From a virus, in the IMG/VR virus record IMGVR_UViG_3300001533_002103, positions 2,184 through 66,183 of that record: a stretch of 64,000 bases of DNA. One strand, given 5' to 3'. Every line of letters starts with the position of its first letter. Positions within the stretch are counted from its first letter, which is position 1. This document shows, piece after piece, positions 36,449 through 45,838 of this stretch. The position numbers were made by a program, and so were the translations under genes. Under the pieces are notes generated by a model. That model made no database searches. It was not told the origin of the DNA and was given only the letters and a program-made list of their open reading frames with translations.

Positions 36449-36898
36449 TTATAACAACCCCTTTTCACCAGCAGGTTTCAAGAACTCCAATACGTCTCCA
36501 TCTTTAAGTATATATTTATAGTCCTCATTATGTCCGTTTACAAGTGGAGAAGCAAAATCACCAATATTTAAAACCTCTCGAAGTGTATCAGCAACCTCAC
36601 CGATAGTTTTTCCAACTACTGCAAATCTATTTGTATTTGCTCCACACGACACCTGAATTGTAGTAGTATAGTGTCCAGTATCCTCAACATCTAACTTGCT
36701 AAAGAACTTCCCCTCAATTTGCTCAATAACATCCTCAGATCTATTATCCTCATTATTACCACCATATTCTTGAGCTTCCAAAATTGCATCTACAATGTCA
36801 TCCTTTATCATACGTGAATAACCAGTTATTTCATATGATCTACACAATTCTCTTAATTCCCTAACCGTTTTTCCTTGAAGTTCTCCTTCTGTATACAT
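36449..36898 (-). CDS. Ubiquitin-like beta-grasp modifier fused to a Rho_N/SAP-like domain (PRTRC protein C-like)
   Basis: A 149-residue protein. Residues 7-41 (LQGKTVRELRELCRSYEI then GYSRMIKDDIVDAIL) match the Rho N-terminal/SAP-like helix-extension-helix nucleic-acid-binding domain. Residues 65-149 are a beta-grasp domain with a paired strand start, a helix (TIGEVADTLREVL) and the terminal strand LKDGDVLEFLKPAGEKG followed by LL. The DGD-x-V/L-E-F...AG-x-KG ending is that of ThiS/MoaD/PRTRC-C proteins. The two residues after KG could be trimmed by the adjacent JAB peptidase to expose a Gly; this is inference. It lies 9 bp after the ThiF-like gene 36908-37582. Confidence 0.65.
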   Translation of the reverse strand: MYTEGELQGKTVRELRELCRSYEITGYSRMIKDDIVDAILEAQEYGGNNEDNRSEDVIEQIEGKFFSKLDVEDTGHYTTTIQVSCGANTNRFAVVGKTIGEVADTLREVLNIGDFASPLVNGHNEDYKYILKDGDVLEFLKPAGEKGLL

Positions 36899-36907
36899 AT
36901 AATCCTC

Positions 36908-37582
36908 CTATTGTTTTGCGCTTCTCATTTTTCCATGAGAAGACATGGTTAATACATCAAAATACACTTCACTCTTACCGTAATTTTTATTTACAACGTT
37001 ATAAAACATCATACACATATACGCTGCAACAGATAAATTTGTAAAATATATTTGTGGTTCGGAGTGAAGCAACTCCTCACAGCTAAGTTCTGACGGTAAT
37101 TTATCTTTTGGAGATTGAATTTCTGGATGATATTGTGTCAAGCTCGGTGTTATATCCACCCCCCTTTCCCGAACATATAATTGAACATTACCATCTGTTA
37201 ATTCATTTCCCCCTGAAATTAACGTAACATTATTTAACTTGCTGCAATAATCTGAAACTATTTTTCTTGTTTTATGATTATCTACTCCCAAAAATACTAT
37301 ATCACCATCTTCTATCAATTCAGATATATTATTTTCTGTAACAAATGTTGGAATAGATTCGTAATTAACATTTGAAAAGAGTCTTCTAAATTCAGATACT
37401 TTTACTTCTGATTTATTTCCCACATTAGAAAACTCTTGACGCTCTGCTTTACGAGGTTCATATCTCTTTCCATCAATCAATGTAATTTGTTTAGATTGGA
37501 AATCTGAATAATTTATATATCTACTAATGAAAAGAGATAGTGAAGATCCAATTCCACCCAATCCAATAATTTTAATATTCAT
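36908..37582 (-). CDS. ThiF/E1-like protein, PRTRC ThiF type (second)
   Basis: A 224-residue compact ThiF protein. GLGGIGSSL (residues 7-15), ITLIDGKRYEPRKAERQEF (D37; R48-Q49 as in the E1 N-x-x-R-Q motif), FLGVDNHKTR (residues 98-106) and LISGGNELTDGNVQLY all fit the family. LPSELSCEELL...IYFTNLSVAA recalls the Cys region of PRTRC ThiF proteins, with C168 as candidate. Its start codon overlaps the JAB stop (TAATG), so the two are translationally coupled. It probably activates the modifier encoded just downstream. Confidence 0.75.
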   Translation of the reverse strand: MNIKIIGLGGIGSSLSLFISRYINYSDFQSKQITLIDGKRYEPRKAERQEFSNVGNKSEVKVSEFRRLFSNVNYESIPTFVTENNISELIEDGDIVFLGVDNHKTRKIVSDYCSKLNNVTLISGGNELTDGNVQLYVRERGVDITPSLTQYHPEIQSPKDKLPSELSCEELLHSEPQIYFTNLSVAAYMCMMFYNVVNKNYGKSEVYFDVLTMSSHGKMRSAKQ

Positions 37583-38625
37583 TATATATCTCCCATTGTA
37601 AAATACTCATCCGTTGGTTCCCAATTACTTTCTATATAATCATCATTAAGTTCTTTAGATTTCAACTTATAATTTTTAAATACACAATGTTCACATGGAT
37701 TATAATCCTGTGATATTTGTGGACGAATACTATGAGCAATTGACACTACATGATGAACAGATTTACTTTTTGATTTATTCCCACTTCGATGTGCCAGATT
37801 ACTCACTATTTTTCGTTGAATATTATAATCACCATAGTCACCCCAATAATCAAAATCATAATTAGATTTATCAAAGGTACTAATATTATGATTGACAACT
37901 TTTGTCAACCATTCAAAGGGATATTTGGACTCATTTTCAGTGGCCTTTATAAAATACTTCTTTGTCAATCTTGAATGATAATATACCTTACGAATTCCAA
38001 AAGTACCATTTATCTCTTTTTGTTCAGAAAGAGATGTTCTATCAAGTCTAATTGAATCGATATAATCTTCTGGTTCAAGAAGAAATCGTTGACCATTTAT
38101 AACAATAGAACAACTAATAGAAAAATTATTTTCATTTACATTGTCAACATCTCCAAGTGTTATATGTAAACCATCAAAATCCTTTTCATCACTATCATCT
38201 ACTCCAGAATGACTAGCACACATTGATCCATGACTATGAATTGTTCCCAGTAATATATAATTAGGTGGAGTTTCTTGGTTTTTATATTCTAAAGATGCTA
38301 TTGACACTGTCTGTTCTGGAACTTTGAAAAGATATTTTTTGGTATTCATATTATAATACATTAATATACCACACTCAGTGTGATATAATTTATAAATATC
38401 TCTAAAAAATTTCAGCACTTTTGCAAACTGACGTCTTGGTATTTTTTCGACATTTATTTTTGCAAAAGGTTCTACATCTTTAAGAATAGAAATTTTATCA
38501 ACCTTTGTAACACTATTGACAATTCCCATATTTTTTTTTAAAAATATTCCATTCTTTCCAATAATATAACATATATCATCTTTTGGCAAATTACTACTTC
38601 CATCATTAATGTATACTTTAAACAT
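37582..38625 (-). CDS. JAB/JAMM metallopeptidase, PRTRC protein A-like
   Basis: About 347 residues, from the ATG at 38625, which follows GGAGGGAATA; the frame extends 12 bp upstream. It carries an intact JAMM motif: E84, then H130-S-H132-x7-S140-x2-D143, followed by the DE...DFDGLHITLGDV segment. An N-terminal MPN-like segment (GKNGIFLKKN... to P-E-Q) precedes it, as in PRTRC protein A. Such zinc isopeptidases process or remove ubiquitin-like modifiers. The C-terminal 140 residues are unassigned and contain a CEHC pair. It overlaps the 800-residue gene by 8 bp. Confidence 0.85.
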   Translation of the reverse strand: MFKVYINDGSSNLPKDDICYIIGKNGIFLKKNMGIVNSVTKVDKISILKDVEPFAKINVEKIPRRQFAKVLKFFRDIYKLYHTECGILMYYNMNTKKYLFKVPEQTVSIASLEYKNQETPPNYILLGTIHSHGSMCASHSGVDDSDEKDFDGLHITLGDVDNVNENNFSISCSIVINGQRFLLEPEDYIDSIRLDRTSLSEQKEINGTFGIRKVYYHSRLTKKYFIKATENESKYPFEWLTKVVNHNISTFDKSNYDFDYWGDYGDYNIQRKIVSNLAHRSGNKSKSKSVHHVVSIAHSIRPQISQDYNPCEHCVFKNYKLKSKELNDDYIESNWEPTDEYFTMGDI

Positions 38626-41020
38626 TATTCCCTCCATTATTAATTATTCTATCTTCTGGTATTTTCAACAATATCCCAATATTACATTTTACAAACTCCC
38701 CTCTATATGTCGGCTGAAGATAAGTCCTTTTTAAAGATTTACTAGTTGAAATACTAACTCTAGGGATCGGATATCCAATCATATGACGCCTCCCCGAAGT
38801 ATTACCTAGTTTATAATCCCAGATAAGTATTTCGAATGATTTGAAACCACGATCCTTAGAAACCTCCACAGTATTGTGATATTGTGCTATGCTACCAATC
38901 CCTTGATCCTCAATGCTTGGCATAGTAACAGGAGTTGGTTCTTTATTAACTATATCAAAATTCTTAAGATTCTCATATGTAATAGTACTTAAATCAGACA
39001 AAAGTACAAGGGGAGACATTGATGTATCAATAAGAAATGCAACAATTCTCAATACCATCTTCTTTGTAAATCCATATACTCGAGTATTTGGAGATATACA
39101 TACTCCTGCTCTATTATTTTCATATAATAATGAAACTTTTCTTATTAGAGAAATATTTATTTGAAGGTTATTCAAATTTATATATGGAATATGAAATACT
39201 GAAGATTCTTTATCTTTTACAACAACATAAACAATATCATCTTCTATAATGAAGTCTTCAATCTCAAAAATAGTGGTCATAAAATCTATCCCTTTTTCCC
39301 AATCAGCAATTACCACTTTATTACCAATATCAAAAGAAATATCTGAACCAAATGTAATAATACGTAATTTTTTATCTTCAATCATCTTCCAAATATGTCC
39401 TCTGATTATTTCTTCATCTTTTATACTATAAGGTGAAATGTATATAAGTCCATTATATTTTAATATTTCATTAGAATAATTAAGATAAGGACCAATACAC
39501 CAAACACCCTTTTCCAAAGAACTCTCTTCTTGTATTATATCTATATCTGTCCTGTAATTAGGTATATCAAGAAAATATGGTCTGTTTTTATCCGATATTG
39601 AAAACATAAGAGACTTACCAAACTCAGATATCTCAATTTTACTAGCAACTCCATGATACATTGTATTACTACTATTATCAAGAACACAATAATTTTTTCC
39701 TTCTACAATTTGTATTCCTTTAAATCTAATCTTACTTATATCTACTACAGTCATGTCTGTAGTATAATAATACATACGTCCATTGGTGTCATATAACTGA
39801 AACCCATCTCCCCCCGCATATTTGGTAATTTTGTTTATCTCTTTATAAGTAGGATATCCAAACTCCATAATACTAACAATATCCCCAACTTTTACTATTT
39901 TTCCATTACTTAAAGCTACTTGTTTATATGTATTTTCATCCCCTTTTAAATCAATAATTTTCTTAGCGATGGTTGGAGTGAGTTCTAGTCTAACAAGATT
40001 ATTTTCTTCATCTAAAAGATTTATTATAACTTGAAATTGATCATAATTAAAATATTCAATACGAAACTTTTTACCATCTAATTCAACTTTATCCCCGGAT
40101 CTAAGTTCTTCATGTACTACACCATTATTATAATAATGTGAATAAAACTTTTCTTCCATCATTTCGGAATTTGTATTAAGAAGTACAGACTTATTATACT
40201 CAATATCATGTAACATATTTATACTGTCATTAAATATATCTTCGTTGGAAGAACGTAAATATGAGGTAAATATATTAGTCATAGTGGCTCTTAAACTATC
40301 TCTTTTTATCCAGGGTACTTGATAAATAAACAAAGGGTTTTTGCTTGTATGATATTGCCATTCAAATAAATTATTTACAAATGGTATATTCTGATAAGCA
40401 TTATAAGAAGTTAGAATATCCATATTAAATTCAGTTGACCAAAATGAAGATATTATAGAATCAATATATAGAGAAATCGGTAGATTCTTATCGAGGTCCA
40501 TTTCACCCATACATATGGCACAAGTATTATTTTCTACATTTAATAAATTGGGTTGCAATAGATAATCACTTGAACTAACGATTGGAGATAATCTGTAATA
40601 GAGAGAAGTATTGTATATATTTTTATTATCTAATAACAACATATACAATATATAAGGAAATGAGAGATTAAATCTATATTTCCGTACTACATCCCTATCG
40701 ATCATGCTTTTTGTAATTCCATATTTTTCAATATCTCCATCACGGTCTATTTTATCTAATAATAAACTAAAATTTGCAGTGACTGTTATCGTTCTAATCT
40801 GTGGAGGCTCTTCTATTAATATATATTCCCTCTGTCTTTTTTTCATATAAAATCTACAATTTCTTGGAAGTAATATATTTAAATTTCTATTATCGAAGGT
40901 ACTACTTAATTCCTTTACAAATTGTTTTGTATAAATTAGATTAGATATTTCTTGTCTAGAATCAGATTCAACATCATTTTCAATAAATGTATTACTATTT
41001 GTAATTATAATTCTTCTCAT
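38618..41020 (-). CDS. Large protein with E2-like (PRTRC protein B-like) N-terminal region
   Basis: An 800-residue protein. In the N-terminal 200 residues, LLQPNLLNVENNTCAICMGEMD (C167 and C170, preceded by P157-N158) followed by a helix and SFWSTEFN resembles the E2-like core of PRTRC protein B (P-x-x-N-V...C-x-G...F-x-S-x-F). A helical segment (FPYILYMLLLDN) precedes it. Residues 300-800 are beta-rich with repeated GDKVEL/GDIVSI-type strands and are unassigned; they are much larger than the usual PRTRC B. It is the first gene of the tightly overlapping E2-JAB-ThiF-modifier run. Confidence 0.5.
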   Translation of the reverse strand: MRRIIITNSNTFIENDVESDSRQEISNLIYTKQFVKELSSTFDNRNLNILLPRNCRFYMKKRQREYILIEEPPQIRTITVTANFSLLLDKIDRDGDIEKYGITKSMIDRDVVRKYRFNLSFPYILYMLLLDNKNIYNTSLYYRLSPIVSSSDYLLQPNLLNVENNTCAICMGEMDLDKNLPISLYIDSIISSFWSTEFNMDILTSYNAYQNIPFVNNLFEWQYHTSKNPLFIYQVPWIKRDSLRATMTNIFTSYLRSSNEDIFNDSINMLHDIEYNKSVLLNTNSEMMEEKFYSHYYNNGVVHEELRSGDKVELDGKKFRIEYFNYDQFQVIINLLDEENNLVRLELTPTIAKKIIDLKGDENTYKQVALSNGKIVKVGDIVSIMEFGYPTYKEINKITKYAGGDGFQLYDTNGRMYYYTTDMTVVDISKIRFKGIQIVEGKNYCVLDNSSNTMYHGVASKIEISEFGKSLMFSISDKNRPYFLDIPNYRTDIDIIQEESSLEKGVWCIGPYLNYSNEILKYNGLIYISPYSIKDEEIIRGHIWKMIEDKKLRIITFGSDISFDIGNKVVIADWEKGIDFMTTIFEIEDFIIEDDIVYVVVKDKESSVFHIPYINLNNLQINISLIRKVSLLYENNRAGVCISPNTRVYGFTKKMVLRIVAFLIDTSMSPLVLLSDLSTITYENLKNFDIVNKEPTPVTMPSIEDQGIGSIAQYHNTVEVSKDRGFKSFEILIWDYKLGNTSGRRHMIGYPIPRVSISTSKSLKRTYLQPTYRGEFVKCNIGILLKIPEDRIINNGGNNV

Positions 41021-41036
41021 AATTATCTCCTATTCA

Positions 41037-41267
41037 TTATAATTCGTCAATAACATCATCCTTTTTTAAATTTAATTTAAACATAAATAATAAATACAAA
41101 ATCCCAAAAAACATAAATAATCCAATAAAACTTATAAATTTATTAGGAATAAAGAAAAAGATCAATCCCAATAACATTATCCCAAAAACTGATATCTTCT
41201 TTGTTCTACTATTAAGTCTATCATAAAACTTTTGTAATGAGTACACTATGTTAAGTATAAAATTCAT
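41037..41267 (-). CDS. Small two-helix membrane protein
   Basis: A 76-residue protein. Two adjacent hydrophobic helices (about residues 29-43 and 46-66) with a basic N-terminus and acidic C-terminus. A strong AGGAGG site and 17 bp to the next gene place it in the same operon as the ubiquitin-like cluster. Holin-like topology is possible, but the location makes this a guess. Confidence 0.6.
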   Translation of the reverse strand: MNFILNIVYSLQKFYDRLNSRTKKISVFGIMLLGLIFFFIPNKFISFIGLFMFFGILYLLFMFKLNLKKDDVIDEL

Positions 41268-41281
41268 TTATTCCTCCTATT

Positions 41282-41587
41282 CTAAATTTTTACTTTAAAA
41301 CGCAAAGATGAAGTATCTAACCATTCAATACGATCTAGTGGTATAGCTCTCCATTCTTGTTTCTCCAAATCATAAACATGAAGTATTTTATTCTTATTAA
41401 TTAATTTTAAAATTTTAGGAAGATCAATTTTCTTTGGTTGACTCCTTTTTGGTATTACATCAAAATTCAAAGTACATTTCATCAACCGAATACTTCCATC
41501 TGCCTTTGTAAATCGTATAGAAACTTCCTCTTCATTTTTGAGTTTTTCCAATACATCTATAGCATTATTTAATATATTATCTTCCAT
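41282..41587 (-). CDS. WYL_2/DUF2693-like SH3-barrel protein
   Basis: A 101-residue protein. VSIRFTKADGSIRLMKCTLNFDVIP followed by HVYDLEKQEWRAIPLDRIEWLD (each cited in part) matches the phage WYL_2 small beta-barrel pattern (F-T-K-x-D-G-x-x-R-x-M-x-C-T ... V-x-D...W-R). Family members are thought to bind nucleic acids or act as regulators, but this is not established for this one. It is adjacent to the radical SAM gene, separated by 1 bp. Confidence 0.6.
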   Translation of the reverse strand: MEDNILNNAIDVLEKLKNEEEVSIRFTKADGSIRLMKCTLNFDVIPKRSQPKKIDLPKILKLINKNKILHVYDLEKQEWRAIPLDRIEWLDTSSLRFKVKI

Positions 41588-42616
41588 CTAATAATTTCTC
41601 CTTTCAGTATGTATAATTTTATCGTCTAATAAATCTCCATCATCAACGAGTTTTGACATAATCATACATGTATGATTACATCCTTCACAATAATTCTTTT
41701 TATCTTCTACTATATTTGTAATTAGATTATTACTTAATGAACCATCTTCCATAATATAATCTAACAAATCCATTTTTGGTGTATTAACCCCTCTAATTCG
41801 TAAACACAATCTAACACTTCCGTCTGCATCAACTGTTAAATTATGAATTCCCTCTTCTAATTTACAATCTAAATTAGATGGAAGAATAGAAAGAGTTTGG
41901 TCTACCAAATCTTTTCCCATATGAACAAGTAATCCATCATTAAATATCATATCCAACTGTTTAGATAACTCCTCTGAAGGATGCACTAAATCATCTTCAT
42001 TATAAACATTTGCAAAATCATAATATGGATTTTTTGAAATATCGAGAAATGTAATTGAACTGTAGATATTTGCCTCAGACAAATCCTTTACTAATCTCCA
42101 CAAATGTTTTACTGTATCATTGGTTACTGTTATTTCAGCAACTAAATCTTTTACATTATTTGAAAACATCCTTGTCATATTCATATGTCCATAGAAACTC
42201 TTTTTTACAATATCATTATTCTCAAACTTCTTATCATATACTGGATCAACTGATGAACTAAATCCTTCTAATTGTCCAACAACTTCAAATAAAGAAACTA
42301 TCCTCTCTTGTATAGCTGGACTATTATTTGAAATTATTGTATAATGTGCTCCAATCTTATGACAATGATTTATTATTTCACTTAAATCATTTCTCAAAAA
42401 CGGCTCACCACCATACCAAATATGAAAACAATTTGGATTATGTTTTTGAAGTCTATTTAATGATTCCAAAATAAATTCAGTAGACATTTCATTTTGATAA
42501 TAATGCAACATTGATGGATATTCCTCTGGTTTATTTTCTAAGTCCCGAACTATTCCACAATAGCTACATCTTAAATTACAACGACGTGTTAAAATCCAAT
42601 TAACTATTCTAACCAT
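41588..42616 (-). CDS. Radical SAM protein with SPASM-like C-terminus
   Basis: A 342-residue protein. The iron-sulphur motif CNLRCSYC (residues 13-20, C-x3-C-x2-C) is followed by WYGGEPFLRNDL (the GGE-P SAM-binding motif). The C-terminal Cys set (CLRIRG, CEGCNHTC) resembles a SPASM/Twitch auxiliary cluster. Its length and SPASM region make it unlike QueE, so it is probably a peptide- or RNA-modifying radical enzyme. The substrate is unknown. A strong AAGGAGG site is present. Its neighbours are SbcC and a WYL_2 gene. Confidence 0.75.
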   Translation of the reverse strand: MVRIVNWILTRRCNLRCSYCGIVRDLENKPEEYPSMLHYYQNEMSTEFILESLNRLQKHNPNCFHIWYGGEPFLRNDLSEIINHCHKIGAHYTIISNNSPAIQERIVSLFEVVGQLEGFSSSVDPVYDKKFENNDIVKKSFYGHMNMTRMFSNNVKDLVAEITVTNDTVKHLWRLVKDLSEANIYSSITFLDISKNPYYDFANVYNEDDLVHPSEELSKQLDMIFNDGLLVHMGKDLVDQTLSILPSNLDCKLEEGIHNLTVDADGSVRLCLRIRGVNTPKMDLLDYIMEDGSLSNNLITNIVEDKKNYCEGCNHTCMIMSKLVDDGDLLDDKIIHTERRNY

Positions 42617-42626
42617 AAAATCCTCC

Positions 42627-44819
42627 TTAATGAAATTCTAAATGTTCATCATATTCTAAAGAATCAATTAATACATGAGATACCACTGCAACAGTTTTAT
42701 CTCCAATAAGTCTTCTTAATAAAGAAGATACAAAAGCAGAATTTTGACTATCTAATGAATCGAATACTTCATCAAATAATAATATATTAAATGATACGTC
42801 ATGAAAATGACTATATAAATCATGCAACGTCAATATTGTAGCAATATCAATTAATCTCATTTGACCACCAGACAATTTTGTAATATTATCTGCTTTCGTT
42901 TCATGATCGAAAACATTTACTCCAACTTTATCTCGATATTCTTTAGATTTTGTTGCTTTTACAGAATCAAATGATAATAAATATCTACCATTTGATAGGA
43001 GTTCTAAGTAACTTTTTACACGTTCATTCATAAATGGAATTGCATCATCAATTAAAATTGCAGGAATTCCTGTAGATGAAAAACCACTTTTCCAAAATGA
43101 ATTTATTTTTTTCTTTCTTTCTTTTTCAATTAATGTTTTATCATATCCATCTATTAAAATAGACAATTCATTTTTTCTTTTATAACTCAATTGTAACGAT
43201 GAATCATTATATTTTGATAATTTTTTCTCTTCAATTAATTTGTTATTTACATCAATAGTAGATTTTAAATTTTGAATTAAATCTACTACATCTTGGACCT
43301 TTTTCTCATTATTCACTTTCAATTGTAATAATTCATCATATTTATTTTTATCATTTCGTAATTTCTCTTTTTCAATATCTATTTCGTTCTGATATTGAGT
43401 ATAATGGAATTTTGCTTTTTCATTCAACTCATTCAATACATTAGATAGTTTAATATCCAGCTTCGATATTGTACTTGATTCATCTTGTGAAAGCTGTTCT
43501 TTTTGATTATTCAAGTCTTCTAATTTACTATTGAAAACTTTCGTAATTTCATCATAAGATCCTTTAATTGAATCATATTCATGATGTAGATTTTGAACAT
43601 CATGATTTAAATTTAATATCTGTATATTTAATTTGTCAACTTCCTGTTTTAAATACACCTTTGTTGAATCGTCGATTTTCTGTCTACAAGTAGGACAAAC
43701 CGAAATATCTTTTTCCATAACATCATGTAAAATATTATCTCTGTCTTTTATTATATGGGAGATATTATTCTCAATTATATTTTCTTTCGATTTAATCTCA
43801 TTCATTTGCCTGGTTAATTCATTTTGTTTATCGATTAGCTCTTTAGAAGAATTCTCATAAATTTTTACTATTTCTTCTTTTTTTATCTTTATCTCTTTTT
43901 GGAAAAGATCTCCCTCTTCTCTTCTTTTCTCCTTCAATTCACTTTCTTTTTCTAATCTTTTTCTATCTATTTCACTTTTAAATGAAATCAACTTTTCATC
44001 TAATCGTTGCATTGAATTACTAACATCAGCAATTTTCTCAAGTCTTCCTACAACTTCTTGTAATTCATTTTTAGCCTTTTCTAAATCCTCATTAGAAGCC
44101 TGAATTTTATATTTGTTGTTGTGAATTTCTTTTTCTAATATATCTATAATTTTCTTCTTTTCTTCCTCAAATTCCTGTTTTTCTTGATCAAATCTTATAA
44201 TATCTTGATTTACATTATTTAACACTTGTATAGAAGATTCTCTATTCTTTTGAATTTCCACTATAGAATTATCAATATCTTTAATTCTCTTATCTGCTTC
44301 CTTATACCATTCACCAAATATTTGTAAATCTAAAATTTTTCTAAAAATCTCTTCCTTTTTAGAATCAGTCAAATTTGTGAAAAAATCCTTAACTTTCTGT
44401 CCAAAATATAACATATTCATAAAAAGATTTTTATGAAGTATTAAGTTTTCTATTTCTTTTACTACATCTGTATGACCAACTTTATATGGTTTATCCTGAT
44501 TATCTTTATAAAGAAAGACATTACTTCCTTTACTACTGTGTTTATGATATCTTTCAACCCTATATGGAATTTCATCAAGTGTAAAATCTACACTTGTAAA
44601 ACAATTTTTCTTAACAATATCATTTAAAACATCATCCCCATGATGTCCTTTACTAGTAACCCCATATAATGTGTATGGGATACAATCAAACATACTAGTT
44701 TTTCCTGTTCCATTTGGTCCAGTAATTAAAAGTAAATTACCATTAAATTGTAATTCCATTGGATCAATAAACAGGGTGTAGTTTTCCATATAAATTTTCT
44801 TAAATTCTATTTTTCTCAT
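42627..44819 (-). CDS. SbcC/Rad50-like recombination ATPase (T4 gp46-like)
   Basis: A 730-residue SMC-type ATPase. Walker A ITGPNGTGKTS (residues 32-42), long coiled-coil arms (about 190-570) with a zinc hook CPTCRQ near residue 378, signature LSGGQMRLID and Walker B NILLFDEVFDSLD near the C-terminus. It pairs with the nuclease encoded directly upstream (contiguous stop and start) to resect DNA ends for recombination-dependent replication. Confidence 0.92.
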   Translation of the reverse strand: MRKIEFKKIYMENYTLFIDPMELQFNGNLLLITGPNGTGKTSMFDCIPYTLYGVTSKGHHGDDVLNDIVKKNCFTSVDFTLDEIPYRVERYHKHSSKGSNVFLYKDNQDKPYKVGHTDVVKEIENLILHKNLFMNMLYFGQKVKDFFTNLTDSKKEEIFRKILDLQIFGEWYKEADKRIKDIDNSIVEIQKNRESSIQVLNNVNQDIIRFDQEKQEFEEEKKKIIDILEKEIHNNKYKIQASNEDLEKAKNELQEVVGRLEKIADVSNSMQRLDEKLISFKSEIDRKRLEKESELKEKRREEGDLFQKEIKIKKEEIVKIYENSSKELIDKQNELTRQMNEIKSKENIIENNISHIIKDRDNILHDVMEKDISVCPTCRQKIDDSTKVYLKQEVDKLNIQILNLNHDVQNLHHEYDSIKGSYDEITKVFNSKLEDLNNQKEQLSQDESSTISKLDIKLSNVLNELNEKAKFHYTQYQNEIDIEKEKLRNDKNKYDELLQLKVNNEKKVQDVVDLIQNLKSTIDVNNKLIEEKKLSKYNDSSLQLSYKRKNELSILIDGYDKTLIEKERKKKINSFWKSGFSSTGIPAILIDDAIPFMNERVKSYLELLSNGRYLLSFDSVKATKSKEYRDKVGVNVFDHETKADNITKLSGGQMRLIDIATILTLHDLYSHFHDVSFNILLFDEVFDSLDSQNSAFVSSLLRRLIGDKTVAVVSHVLIDSLEYDEHLEFH

Positions 44820-45824
44820 TTAATCACTCTCCACTACTACTGTATTAGCAATATCAATAGCTTCTATTAAATATTCTTCTTTTTCATCTTGAGGAATATT
44901 TTTAATTTCCATATATCTATTAAATTTTTCCTTTGAATCCATAGATAATGTCAATCCCCTATTTGTTACATCTCTCTCAAATTTATCTATAATTACAAAA
45001 TCGTTACTAATATCATCAACATCAATAATTTCATCTCTTGTGATTCTTACAAAATTTCCATCCTTCTTTTCATGTCGTGCTTTTATAATAGTATCATCTC
45101 GATTCTCTTCAGTAAGATGATATTCAATGTATTTTCTGTAGCCAACACTGGGAATACTCTCTACGGTATCTTCTTCATTATCAATAACTAAAAATCTTTT
45201 TTCCTCATTTTTTTCATTCCAGCTTAACTGTATCAATGATCCAACATAAATAACATTACCCAACTCCTGTGGTTTATGGTAATGTCCTAAAATTACGTGT
45301 TTATATCGATTTAAATCACGTAATTTAATATCAGAAATAATAGAAATTCCACTACTCAATTGTCCTTCATTTAATCCAAAGTGTGAAAATAAATAATCAT
45401 ATGAATTACTTTTTATAGTATCTATCATATCACTTCTCCATGGTACGAAGAACATATTATCAATCACACCCTCTTTATGAAAAGTAGTTACATTTACTTC
45501 TGAATCTAAACATTTTAGTGCAGAAACTGCATACTTACTCTTTTCAGACATATCATGATTACCGTCTATTACATAAAAATGAATATCTTGATTTTGTCTT
45601 ATGAAATCCAACAAACTAGATTGAGCAACAGTATGAATAATACTTTTAGTATCTATTATATCTCCCAAAATAATTATTTTATTAATATTATGTTTTTTCG
45701 CGTAATCAACTATATTAGTTAAAACATTCATAATAGAAAATAATTGTTCCGAAAGATTTAATTCATTTCCATGTTTTTCTCCAGTAGATGACAGATGTAA
45801 ATCTGCAATTGCTATATATTTCAT
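44820..45824 (-). CDS. SbcD/Mre11-like nuclease (T4 gp47-like)
   Basis: A 334-residue metallophosphoesterase with the five motifs in order: ADLHLSS (D7, H9), ILGDIIDT, DGNHD, SHFGLNE and ILGHYHKPQ. The C-terminal capping region is alpha/beta. It is the subunit partner of the Rad50-like ATPase in the next gene; the junction between the two genes has no gap. Confidence 0.92.
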   Translation of the reverse strand: MKYIAIADLHLSSTGEKHGNELNLSEQLFSIMNVLTNIVDYAKKHNINKIIILGDIIDTKSIIHTVAQSSLLDFIRQNQDIHFYVIDGNHDMSEKSKYAVSALKCLDSEVNVTTFHKEGVIDNMFFVPWRSDMIDTIKSNSYDYLFSHFGLNEGQLSSGISIISDIKLRDLNRYKHVILGHYHKPQELGNVIYVGSLIQLSWNEKNEEKRFLVIDNEEDTVESIPSVGYRKYIEYHLTEENRDDTIIKARHEKKDGNFVRITRDEIIDVDDISNDFVIIDKFERDVTNRGLTLSMDSKEKFNRYMEIKNIPQDEKEEYLIEAIDIANTVVVESD

Positions 45825-45838
45825 TTATTCTCCCCAAA

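Noticed and set aside
41588-42616. Radical SAM protein as QueE of the 7-deazaguanine pathway
   Set aside because: QueE is shorter and lacks the C-terminal SPASM-like Cys set seen here, so the neighbouring pathway is not evidence enough.
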